A stretch of DNA of 64,000 nucleotides, taken from Diphasiastrum complanatum. Taxonomy: Eukaryota; Streptophyta; Lycopodiopsida; Lycopodiales; Lycopodiaceae. Below the pieces are notes generated by a model. That model had not been told where the DNA came from. It saw nothing but the letters and a program-made list of their open reading frames with translations, and did no database searches. Positions within the stretch are counted from its first letter, which is position 1; each line of letters opens with the position of its first letter. The DNA is taken from NCBI GenBank assembly GCA_029204225.1, contig CM055100.1, positions 381,001-445,000 of the forward strand, written 5' to 3'. The translations under genes and the position numbers were made by a program. Positions 1 to 9,640 of the stretch are shown in pieces.

Positions 1-186
1 ATGTATGAGGTAATGGCTGCAAACCTATCGCTTTGCATAGTAATCCTAATCCCATTTTTTCATAAAACTGCATGGAAGGTCATAATTTTGTGTTTTTAGT
101 CTAGGGATGTTTAAGGATCTTCTGATCAGTTTATAAGAACAGTGAGTTTGACTGAAAGAACTACTTTTTCTGAGGCGTTTTTGCAG

Positions 187-1715
187 GAAAGAAGAGACTG
201 GTCTTGGTTCCCGTTCCAAAAATGGTTGTTGCTTCTTTTCATCTGGGCAATTTTTCTTCTGCTACAAGTTCTGAAGGTCTATAGCTTTAATCAAGGGACC
301 ACCTACTTTGTTATTGCAACCTTTTTGCGTGTTTTGATTCAACTATCTTCTAGGCTCGATGGTGTTTAAGGGTATCTTGGGAGATTTTGCATTTGGGTTT
401 GCATTTTGCCAGTAACCCTTATTGATCATCAACTTGTGGTGTGCCATATTATGCAGATGCATACAGCAACCTGTGGTCTATGGTATTGGATCATTGACGG
501 CTTGCAGGTTCCAGTGGCAATTGGCTCAAACCTCGCTTTTGCTGTGCATTTGTACAACAAGAGCAAACATAATGATGGCAAGGAGGATGTGAATCAGCCT
601 CTGCTTGAACAGCCACAAAATAAGTGGCGTGTTGCAAACCTCTGTATCTATGCTGCGAGTGGAGTTGGTGCTGGAATTGTGGGTGGCCTTCTAGGCCTTG
701 GTGGTGGTGCTATTATGGGGCCTGCATTCTTGGAGCTGGGCTTATCTCCCCAGGTATACTCCTGAGGACTCCCATCATTGCTTCTTCCGATACTCAAAAA
801 GAATTCTATGCAATAAGTAGACAAAAGCATAGCTTCAATTTTTCCTCAAGCCTCTGTGTGCCCCTGGGCAAAGTTTATGCCCATTTCAATGAGATTGATA
901 TAGTTTACAAGTTGATATATGTTCCATTTCTTGTAGGTTACAAGTGCCACATCTACATTTTTGATGGTTTACTCATCATCCCTTTCAGTGGTGGAATATT
1001 ATCTGTTGGATCGGCTTCCTACAGCTTTCGGTACTCTTTCACCATTGCAAAATGTGACTGATTATTTATATACATATGCACATGGTCAGTTCTCATAATA
1101 TCATATTCATCAATCATACCTGTTTCTTACATTTTTGGGGTTCCCACAGTTTGTAGGTAAGAGAATATATTTATTGACCAAGAATTTTATATAATTTTTT
1201 AATCAAAAAAGAAGAATGTAATGTACCGTATGCCATATGGAAGGAGCAGCTGGTTATATTTGTTAGTCAAGTTTAGGTAGTCGTGCATATGTTAGCACAA
1301 CAAACTATTAAGGTGGCTTTGAAAGTTTACAGGCCTTCAAGTATCAAGAGGTCTTAATTTATGATTTGTTTGATTGTTTCTTGCCCACTTAAAAGTAAAA
1401 ATATGCTCAAAGAACATTATTGTACTTTCTAGTTAAGTTTGAGGACTGTTTTTAGATTGTCAAAAGAGTTTGAAGAGCTACATGGTTAGATTTCATTGAT
1501 ATTGAAGGAATTCTTTTTTTTGAGGTGTTTTGATGAAAATTTCATAACTTTGTCACCTTTTTGCTATGATGCAGCCATATACTTTAGTATACTATCACTT
1601 GTGGCAGCTTTGTGGGGTCAGGTTATCATCCGCAAAATAGTTACATCTTCAGGGAAGGCGTCTGTGATTGTTTTTGTTCTTGGATGCTGCATGGTGATGA
1701 GTACAATCTTTTTAG
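187..1715 (+). CDS. Sulfite exporter TauE/SafE family membrane protein, partial, four exons
   Basis: Exons at 187-276, 457-753, 937-1030 and 1575-1715 join in phase (0, 0, then one base carried over) with gt-ag borders. The start codon lies upstream of the window. Exon 1 holds a hydrophobic helix (KWLLLLFIWAIFLLLQVL). Exon 2 has a second helix (WYWIIDGLQVPVAIG), a polar loop, and the family's glycine-rich signature GGLLGLGGGAIMGP. Exon 3 encodes TSATSTFLMVYSSSLSVVEY, and exon 4 a helix followed by GQVIIRKIVTSSGKAS. Order and spacing follow plant TauE/SafE proteins, multi-pass membrane proteins thought to move sulfite or other sulfur-containing anions; substrate and membrane cannot be read here. 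Exon 4 ends at a good donor (gtaag), but I found no matching last exon (usually about 30 residues) before the retroelements from 2.6 kb. The gene may be cut off or have a very long last intron. Family assignment is firm; whether it works is unknown. Confidence 0.85.
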
Positions 1716-1934
1716 GTAAGATATGATTCTCTCCTAGTAAATTTTCTTGTTGAGCTTAATTTAAGAATGCATCATGTCTATTTTATTTGTAGACATAGAT
1801 GTTGATGCCTTTAATGTCACCTATTTTAAGAGGATGTTGCAGTAGTGACTTGTTATTTGATATGGCCATTGAATTTCATATTTTTATTGTACTAATCTAA
1901 TAATGCATGAAGCGGGTTCATTATGCATTTAATT

Positions 1935-2016
1935 GATCTAACAGGGTTGGCTCAGTTGGTCCTGGCATCCAAAGTTTCTTTGGTCCTAAGTTCAAGCCCC
2001 CCTTGGAACCAAGATA
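1935..2016 (+). mobile_element. Short tRNA-derived insert (mini-SINE or retrotransposed tRNA pseudogene)
   Basis: An 82-bp insert lies between near-identical 16-bp direct repeats at 1919-1934 and 2017-2032 (15 of 16 match, beginning CATTATGCA). Inside it, 1948-1959 reads TGGCTCAGTTGG, a perfect pol III box A, and 1989-1999 reads AGTTCAAGCCC, a fair box B at tRNA spacing. The length and long target duplication fit L1-type reverse transcription of a tRNA-like transcript. There is no poly-A tail and no SINE body. Confidence 0.6.
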
Positions 2017-2032
2017 CATTATGCAGTTAATT

Positions 2033-2606
2033 AGGGAATCATAAACTAAGTTTGGACCTTTAAGTACATTAAGTGCACAGAAGATCATTCTATACGTACA
2101 AAATGTATTTCATTGTGTACATGTGGAATGTGATGCAAACAATCTATCGAGCAAAAAAGCTACTTTTGCAAATACCATCAGTTTTGTATGTTAAAAAGGA
2201 AATTTCCTCTAGCAAAATCTCTTGTGTGCAAAGTCCATTATAATTTGCAAAGACAACTTTGATTTCTGAGGATGGAGGCTAGTTCTTGAGGATTGAGTCT
2301 TCTTCCACCATAAACCTCATTCCCTTGTGCCACTCCAGACCCTAAACTGTGAGACAACGAGGCTTCTAAGGATCGTGGAACTCAATTCTACTATTTTTTG
2401 AGGATCAAGCAGGATCTGAGGATCAAGTCATTCCAAACTATGGGATCTGAAAATTGATACAGATGGAGGCATCACAAAGTGTTGAAGTCTTCTACGATCG
2501 TTGGTAGAGACAATGATATCGGGAAAAAAAAAACTGCTAGCTACACACTTTCAAAACGATGTCTTGATAGAAACAAGACTGGCGACTTGCATGGAAATGC
2601 AGATTA
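2033..2606. other. No gene seen between TauE-like exons and retroelements
   Basis: This stretch has no recognisable exon, including no match to the expected last exon of the TauE/SafE gene. From about 2270 the composition shifts to a GAGGATC/GATCAAG-rich sequence that looks like untranslated leader of the minus-strand element whose primer-binding site is at 2617-2629. Confidence 0.4.
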
Positions 2607-2616
2607 TCGAACCACA

Positions 2617-2629
2617 AGCTCTAATACCA
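2617..2629 (-). other. Primer-binding site of a minus-strand copia-type element
   Basis: On the minus strand this reads TGGTATTAGAGCT, one mismatch from the initiator-Met-tRNA primer site (TGGTATCAGAGC) used by many plant copia elements. It sits directly after a CA dinucleotide that would end an LTR lying above 2630 (plus strand TGTCGAAAATC). The other LTR border was not found, and the copia coding fragment nearby is on the opposite strand, so at least two elements meet here. Confidence 0.45.
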
Positions 2630-2714
2630 TGTCGAAAATCGGTGTGTAGCATAAACGAGTTCTGACACGAGTAGTGTTGGAAATGGTGAACTCATGCAAC
2701 CATTCCCTGGCATT

Positions 2715-2905
2715 CCCCGAAGTGGCCGAAGTCGAAGTCACCGAAGTCATCGACATCGAAGTGACTGACAAGGGCTCATGCACCTATTAGCCGAAGTCGC
2801 ATTAACCGATGAGGGCTCATGCACCATTAACCGAAGACGAAGTACTCGAGGCATCCGAAGTCGAAGTCACCGAAGTGCTCGACATCGAAGTGACTAGTCC
2901 CAAGC
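2715..2905. repeat. GAAGTC-rich short tandem repeats
   Basis: Two imperfect copies of a roughly 50-bp block built from CCGAAGTCGAAGTCACCGAAG and CGACATCGAAGTGACT lie at about 2727-2776 and 2848-2897. They are separated by two copies of a GAGGGCTCATGCACC/AAGGGCTCATGCACC phrase. The block immediately precedes the copia integrase fragment. Confidence 0.6.
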
Positions 2906-3029
2906 CGAAGTACTCGAAGTGCTGAAGACGGTCCTTGTGCAAATCAAATGTTGGACAAGTCGAGTTAGCGACAACTCGCGACAAGCGTGAAGGCATTGTA
3001 CTATCACGCCCAACCACCAACATTGAAGT

Positions 3030-4356
3030 CCATTTGTACGTGAGGGAAGAAGAGCCAAGGACATCCTTGAGCTCATCCACTCAGATGTCTGTGGACCGAT
3101 GAAAGTCCACTCCATCTCTGGATCGAGATACTTCTTGACATTCATCGATGATTACAACATGATTACAGCTTTCAAGAAGTTCGTGACATTCACAGAAAGA
3201 AACACCTCCAAAAATGTGCAGACTATCAGGTCCGACAATGGGGGTGAAGATACGAGCAAAAAATTTTCAAACTTCTACCAAGAACGAGGAATCGAACATC
3301 AGTTCACATGTGCATACACACCACAGTACAATGGTATAGCAAAAAGAAGAAATATGATGCTTGTCGAAGGAGCAAAGTGCATGATGGCACAACACAGTTG
3401 TCGGGTTAGTTTTGGGCTGAGACAATTGCAGTAACTGTACACCTATAGAACAGATCGACAATGACAACCCTGGATGACAAAACATCGTACGAAATGTGGA
3501 CGACTAAAAGTCTGATTTGTCGTATGTACGTGTGTTCGGATGTGCAGCATACATGCACATGCCAAAAGAAAAAGAAGCAAGCTTGACGAAAAGTTGGTGC
3601 AAGCAGTCATGGTCGGATATTTGAACGGCTCACAGATCTACCGACTCTACAATCCAACCTCGAAGAAGGTGGTAACAAGCAGAGATGTGAAGTTCGATGA
3701 ATCGACATTTCATGGAATGAAGGAAACAAAAGGCCATGAAATCTTCACACTACTGTCGATTGAAGAGGGAGATCGAGGCCAGACATCGAACCAGAATGTC
3801 GAGTCACAAACTCCAGAGCAAGAAGGTGAAGACCAACCAATCGAAGAAAACACAAACCAACAGCGACAAACAAGACTAAGAAGGTCGACAAGAACAAGAA
3901 GACCTCCAGATCAATACATCGACAATCTTCAGTGGAGTGAAGATGCAAATGTTGAATACTGCAGCTACGCTAAAGAGCCGACGACATATCAAGAAGCTAT
4001 TCAGAGTCCATAGGGAGAATTTTGGAAGCAAGCAATGTCAGAGGAGATTGAGTCGATGAGGCAGAATGAAGTGTAGACACTTGAGCCACTGCTTGAAGGA
4101 AAGAAAAAAAGTTGACTGCAAATGGGTATACAAAACGAAGCTGAAATCAGATGGAACTGTCGGACGATACAAAGCTCGACTTGTTGCTAAAGGCTACACG
4201 CAGAGGTATGGCATTGACTACTTCGATACCTACTCACCGATGGTCAAGATGGCGAGCATCCGACTACTCCTCGCTTATGCAACGAAGCACGATCTAGAAA
4301 TACACCAGATCGATGTAAAGACAGTCTTTCTCCACAAAAACTCGAAAAATGTATAA
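3030..4356 (+). pseudogene. Ty1/copia integrase and reverse transcriptase fragment
   Basis: The segment starts at the end of the GAG-pre-integrase domain (HSDVCGPMK at about 3077). It continues through the integrase core (FLTFIDDYN, TIRSDNGGEDTSKKF, YTPQYNGIAKRRN at 3099-3434), the integrase tail and the Arg/Thr-rich linker ending RRPPDQYIDN (3540-4013). It ends in the first third of the reverse transcriptase (DCKWVYKTK, YKARLVAKGYTQ, IHQIDVKTVFLH; 4066-4356). Order is that of copia pol. Frameshifts lie near 3430-3540, and stops near 4011 and 4075 fall where the family has other residues; the second is a TAG in place of an expected Trp. The RT is cut off before its YVDD motif, where the repeat array at 4337 begins. 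Not functional. Confidence 0.85.
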
Positions 4357-4760
4357 CTCGAAAAAATGTATGACTTGAAAAAATGAGGCATTGAGAAATG
4401 CACGTATGGATTGAAAAAAAGTGGTATCGAAAAATAGATGGATAAAAAAAATGTGGTATCGAAAAAATGGTGGATCGAAATAATGATGTATCAAAAAATA
4501 GGTGACTCAAAAAAATGGGCGACTCGAAAAATTGGCGTTATCGAAAAAGTTGGCTCAAAAAATGGGTGACTCGAAAAATGGGTGGCTCGAAAAATTGATG
4601 AATAAAAAAAGGTGGCTTGAAAAAATGCGGTATCGAAAAAATGATGGATCGAAAAAATGCGGTATCGAAAATTGATGGGATCGAAAAAGGCGGTATCGAA
4701 AAAATGGATGGTGTCGAAAAAGGTGGTATCGAAAAAATGGATGGTATCGAAAATTTAGAG
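4337..4760. repeat. Degenerate array of TCGAAAAAATG-type units
   Basis: About twenty imperfect units carry the core TCGAAAAAATGG followed by variants of TGGTA, CGGTA or TGGA, with a spacing of roughly 18-28 bp. The array starts within the truncated copia RT frame and has no coding logic. Weak frames such as 4555-4920 on the minus strand (Phe/Arg/His repeats) are by-products of the array. Confidence 0.75.
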
Positions 4761-5300
4761 ATCGGTCCGGTCGATATTTGATGAAGGGGGTCGAGGATTT
4801 GAAAGGTCCAGTCGAGAATGTGTGGAGGGAGTTCGGTCGAAATCCTGATGGAGTGGGTCCGGCCGAAAATAAATGAGGTTGGTGGTCCAGTCGAGATGGG
4901 ATGGAGGGTGGTCTAGTCAAGATGGGATGGAGAGTGGTCCGGTCAAGATGGGATGGGTGTGTATTCGGTCAAGATGGGATGGACCAGGGTGGTCCGGTCG
5001 AGATGGGATGGGTGTGTATCCCCCAGTCAAGATGGGATGGAGGGTGGTCCGGTCGAGATGGGATGGGTGTGGATCTGGTCGAGATGGGATGGGTGGTCGA
5101 GATGGGACAAGGAAGGGATCCGGTCGAGATGGGATGGGTGTTTTTCGGTCGAGATGGGATAGGGTGGTCCGGTCGAGATGGGATGGGTGTGTATCCAGTC
5201 ATGGGAGTGGGAGGGATCTAGTCGAGATTTTTGTTTTTTGTTTTGGCAGCCTGGTCCGATCGAGAATAGGTTTTGAGAGAGATCCGGTCGAGATTGGAGC
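4760..5300. repeat. GGTCCGGTCGAGATGGGATGG-type minisatellite
   Basis: About fifteen degenerate units with the core GTCGAGATGGGATGG, interspersed with GGTGGTCCG and GGTGTGTAT, follow the previous array. Units at the left end (CGGTCGATATTTG, CAGTCGAGAATGTG) are intermediate, so the two arrays may be stages of one decaying repeat. Frames across it (4873-5304, 4901-5221) give WDG/SRWDGxG repeats and I do not regard them as genes. Confidence 0.8.
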
Positions 5301-6322
5301 GTGAAGGGGAGTCCGTTCGGTCGAGAGGAGAGGGGCTGCGTGAGGGTTCTATGTAGGTCTGAAGGAGGTGTGGCAGATCTTGGGCAAGGTTTGTAGAGCG
5401 GATGTCATGCTTTTGCAGGTGTGTGAGGGATGAAGGTAAGGTGTTGGTTGCAGGAGGTATGCATGTGTAGGGTGTGGAGTATGTTCGTAGAGTGTGTGTT
5501 TTGCAGGTCTCAAGGAGGTGTAGGCCATGAGGGTGCTGGTCTGAAGAGAGAAATATGGATGCTTGTTTCAACAAATGATCGTCAGACTGGTGAGATTCTG
5601 GTAGCACTTACATGGATGGTCAAAGAACGGGGTTGACGATATGTTTCAGATGTACAGATGTGCTCGTGTGTTATTGATCGGGTATGATTGCAACCGATAT
5701 AGTTTTATGATGTGTGGAGTTCAAGCAGCAACGTGCGCCAAATGTTGACAGATCCTCTGCTTAGGATTTGTTAATGAGTTCTTTCTCTTCACTCTCTGGT
5801 TACAGATGTTACAATGTCAGATCAGGCAGAATGACTGATAAACGTCGTAGTATTTGTCCTGCCTATCAGAGGACAACTCAAGGAGGTCTCTCTTGAACCA
5901 TATCACATGCATTCAAAACTAAACATGCAATCAAAACGCTCAACCGATAGATCAATATGTAGTCCAAGTGAACAAATCATATTATCCTAATCTAATGCTG
6001 CAAATCAGAATGAATAGATCATGAAATCTGGTATTAAGCTACATATCCATTTTAGATTCAAGAACAAAACAAGAAACTAAAACTAAACAACATGCAATAA
6101 TCCACAAACAAGAAACAAGAACTAATCTAAATAGCATTTTGGAGAGCCCAAGAATCAAGAAACACACATTTCTTGATTCTTGGACAGCCAAGAACATCAA
6201 TGGAATGGGATGTCTTAGTATTTGCAAGATCTACACCACAACCCCACATCCTTCTAGTAGGCCTCATCGTATGGATTTCTTACTTCTAGAAATACTAATT
6301 CAAGAAGCAACACGCATTTACT
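5301..6322. other. No gene seen; one perfect hairpin
   Basis: I find no credible coding region here. At 6148-6162 and 6169-6183 there is a perfect 15-bp inverted repeat (CCAAGAATCAAGAAA) around a CACACA loop. Confidence 0.4.
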
Positions 6323-7085
6323 ATGACTCTTACATCTCTCACACCTGAGTATTCTAGCACCCCCATACTCACTCCTCACATTTTTCTCTCTTCGGCAACC
6401 ACTGCCCAAGACTTCATTTCTCCTATGCGGACTCCATGGCACCGTGATCCCTCTTGTCAGGCCACTTTGCCCATTTTTTCTCCCATTAAAACTCTTGCTG
6501 GTTACACTCCCATTCAGACTCCTCCCCAACCTTCTCTCTTTCAAACTCCTCCCCAACCTTCTACCCTTCAAACTCCTCCCCAAACTTCTCCTATTGTAGA
6601 CACTTCCCCCATTCCACCCAATTCTCTTTGGCACTCCTCTTGACACTCTCTTTTCCACCTCTCCATCAGTTGACATTGTGTCATCTTATGACATAGACAT
6701 GGAGAGGCGCATAGTTGAGGATAACCGTGGTGCCGTCATCCCCCGCATGAGGCAACTCATGCATGTGGTTTTCAACAAGGAAATTTTGAAGGACTAGCAC
6801 ATACAAGATCATGAAGACAACAATTATGTTGTTGATCAATTGTATAGAGAGTTTTCAGTCCCCTCCTCTAATATGCAATTTGATCAAAATTAGATGGTGA
6901 GCCACAACAAACCAGAGATTCGAGATGCGATGAAAGCTGGCAGATTTAGGTCGTCCCACATGCACAAGGAAGACTAGAAGTTTGCAAAGAAAGAATTCAA
7001 AAATATCCAGATCGCTTCAAGCAACGAGAGGCAACCAAGAAGCAATTGGAGACTATAGGGCCTTCTCACTTGGGTAGCGGTAGCT
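6323..7085 (+). pseudogene. Decayed proline-rich reading frame, origin unknown
   Basis: A 106-residue open frame (6323-6643) is rich in Pro, Thr and Ser. It holds three near-identical units at about 6504-6590 that encode QTPPQPS-like repeats. A nearby frame continues with plausible protein-like text (DIDMERRIVEDNRGAVIPRM; HNKPEIRDAMKAGRFRSSH) interrupted by three TAG stops near 6796, 6892 and 6975. I do not recognise the family. The Pro-rich head and charged tail could be part of a transposon or retroelement ORF. Its stops resemble those of the neighbouring retroelements. Confidence 0.35.
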
Positions 7086-7732
7086 AGGTCTGTCACCCAT
7101 AAGTGAAATTTGCTTTTAGAGAAATTCAAATTTTATCTTGCTAACCTTCTTGTACTATCCTAAATTGTTTGTTTATTTGTTTAAATTCTAATTATGATTT
7201 TTTCGGTTTATGCAAAAATCCACTGTAAAGTGGTCTCCTACGAAAGAGGAGTATAAGTATGTATATTCCAATAATATGTAATCGTTACTCAAATTATTAG
7301 AGAGACAAGGAGTGAGAATCGATTGGGATGTTGCTTCTCAAGTATGACTTCAAAATATATTTTAACCTCACTACATTCATGTGGTCTGACTCTCACTCTC
7401 ACCACCTTTCTTAGAGAACTCACTCATCTTCATTGCATGCAAGTATCGTAGTTCCAATCACGTGTATTGTAGTCACATGACTCCGATGTCCATGGCCAGG
7501 ATGAGGACGACTCAGTTGAATCTAATTAGGTGCTTCATTCTAGCACACAAGTATGTGAAAGTTCCGATTTAGTTTGTAATATATCTCTGTACTTGAAACA
7601 TTAGAAATACTAGTTCCTACATGGTCATTCCATCTTTTGGGATTCACCATGAGGCTTTCACAATTTCTATCTGTCATGTTTAACTAGTACTTCTCGGCTC
7701 TCAGTCTTCGTTCATTTCGTCTTCTCAAGATC

Positions 7733-7770
7733 TCCTCGGTCTAAGGTGAGAGGTGCTCTTGGGTAGCTCT
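7733..7770 (-). repeat. Dispersed 37-bp motif, copy 1
   Basis: On the minus strand this reads as a near-match to 40296-40332 and 41358-41393 (core CCAAGAGCACCTCTCACC, then TTAGAC). Three copies in one window, in unlike surroundings, suggest the border or a conserved part of one LTR family. Confidence 0.5.
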
Positions 7771-7964
7771 GGCCGAGTATCTTGGGGATTCATTAGAATC
7801 AGCCAACAATGAGCTTGAGCTATTTAGTATAGTAACAAAGTGGGGGCTACAATATATTTTCAATAAATCGCCTCCATTATATTTGTTTAACTTGTATCAG
7901 CAAAGTTTAACTAGCCATTAGGAATAAAATATATATATTATAATCAAAGAGGGTGATCATGGGT

Positions 7965-9640
7965 TTTATTTTTCTTTGGCTTTGATCTTGAATGTGTTGT
8001 CTTCATAAAAGATCATATCCTTGCTCGTAATAAGCTTCTTATCCTCCTAAGTTTCATAGCCTATAGCCTTTCTCCTTCTCCATCACTTTATTCCAAGAAG
8101 AGACATTTGACCTCCTTATAGTCAAGATTCTTCCTTTAACCCTTAGTTATGTGTACATATATTATGCTCTAAATACTCTGAAATGTTCCACTATAGGCTT
8201 GATTTTAGTATATGCCTCCTGAAGTGTCTTGTCTTCTATTGCTTTGTGGGACTTTGATTAAGATGATATACCGTATTTTTCACTACCTCAACATATATCT
8301 TTTTAAATAGCCCCTTTTCTTTGAACATGCTTCTAGCACATTCCACAATTGTCTTGTGCTTGCATTCGATAACTCCATATTGTTGTATGTGGTGCTACCA
8401 AATTGGCTTTTTATATCTTTTGTCTTGCAAAGCTCAATGAATTTGGTGAGTTCGATGTGTACTCACGACCTTTTCGAATTTGCAAGATTTTTTTATCTTC
8501 TTGGAATTTGATGCTCCACCATGAACTTAAATTCGCATACTTTTTTCTTGAAAGATAAACTTATACTATTCTTGTGCAGTCATCAATAAACAACGTGTAG
8601 TTGGTTTCTCCCCTTATGCACCTAGTTTTGGTGGGTCCACATAAACCTTCTTAGCTCTATAGGTTCCTCCTCTAGAATATATTTTCCTGTGATGTTTTCC
8701 CCCATGGCACATGTTTCACATAATTTTGATTCCCACCTAATATTCGAGAGACTACTAATCATATTATGTTTCTTTAACACATGCAAGCAAACAACTATAG
8801 TTTAGATGGTGCCATAACTTCTATTGATTTTGGTTTATAGCTATAAGTGCCTTTTGATTTGATATTGCAACACATAATCTGATGAGATTTCCTTCTTTAA
8901 CTCATGTGATTACCCATCAAGTTTGACCACCATATGTTGATTTGTGATATCACAAACAAAAAGACCATCATTTTCCAATTCAATTGTGTAAAATATATTC
9001 TTAATGTACTTGATCTCTCAAATGGCATCCTTAGTAGTATGCTACATTGTCCTCTCACATCATCTCGTGAACATACCTTTTGATTATCATTGGTCTTATG
9101 CAATTTTGTGAGCCAAGTCCTATGAGAGGTCATGCATTGTGACAATCTTAAGTCATCGTACTGTCCAAACACATTCAAAAGCAAAGTGGCCACATGTCCC
9201 ACAATAGTTGCAATTACCCTTTTCTCACGTGATTGATGTAGAGCCACTAGTTTTATCATTCTAAGTTTGCAACTTTAATGTTCTTTTCCTTGCCTCCTTG
9301 ATCCTTGCTCAATTTGGGAAATTTTTGAGATTATTGCCTTGTAGCAAAGGCTTGCTCCACAAAATCTTCACAAGGTAAGATTTTTTTTCATGTCATAACA
9401 ATATACCATTCAACTATTTGCATGTGGTCACTTATATCTCACTAATAATGTCATGACATGCTTCTCATAGGCATATGGGAAGCCATTGAGCACAATAGAT
9501 ATCAAATGTAAATTAAATATGTTGTGACTCCACACTTATTGGTCTTTGATACCCTTGAGCTTTGTGAGTGTATCACCAACATTTAGATTTTATAAGTAGA
9601 TAGTTATGATTGTGAAAAGAGACTGCCCAAATCTAGTTCA
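7965..9640 (-). pseudogene. Heavily decayed Ty1/copia gag-integrase remnant
   Basis: Read on the minus strand, pieces fall in copia order. A Gag tail lies at about 9640-9220. A zinc knuckle at about 9170-9215 (CNYCGTCGHFAFEC, spacing CX2CX4HX4C) follows. Then come a protease region near 8900-9100, a pre-integrase/integrase part at about 8450-8850 (ELTKFIELCKTK), and the integrase end at 7965-8400 (TIVECARSMFKEKGL, YHLNQSPTKAI). Stops and frameshifts are frequent. No RT, LTR or target duplication was found. This is probably among the oldest elements in the window. Confidence 0.65.

Noticed and set aside
1716-2606. A last exon for the TauE/SafE gene
   Set aside because: I looked for a glycine-rich helix continuation after an acceptor in this stretch and found none. 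The AG at 1944 leads into the tRNA-like insert, not coding sequence.
4555-5304. Open frames across the satellite-like arrays
   Set aside because: The repeat unit length yields open frames in several phases. There is no domain, splice structure or conserved start, so they are by-products of the arrays.
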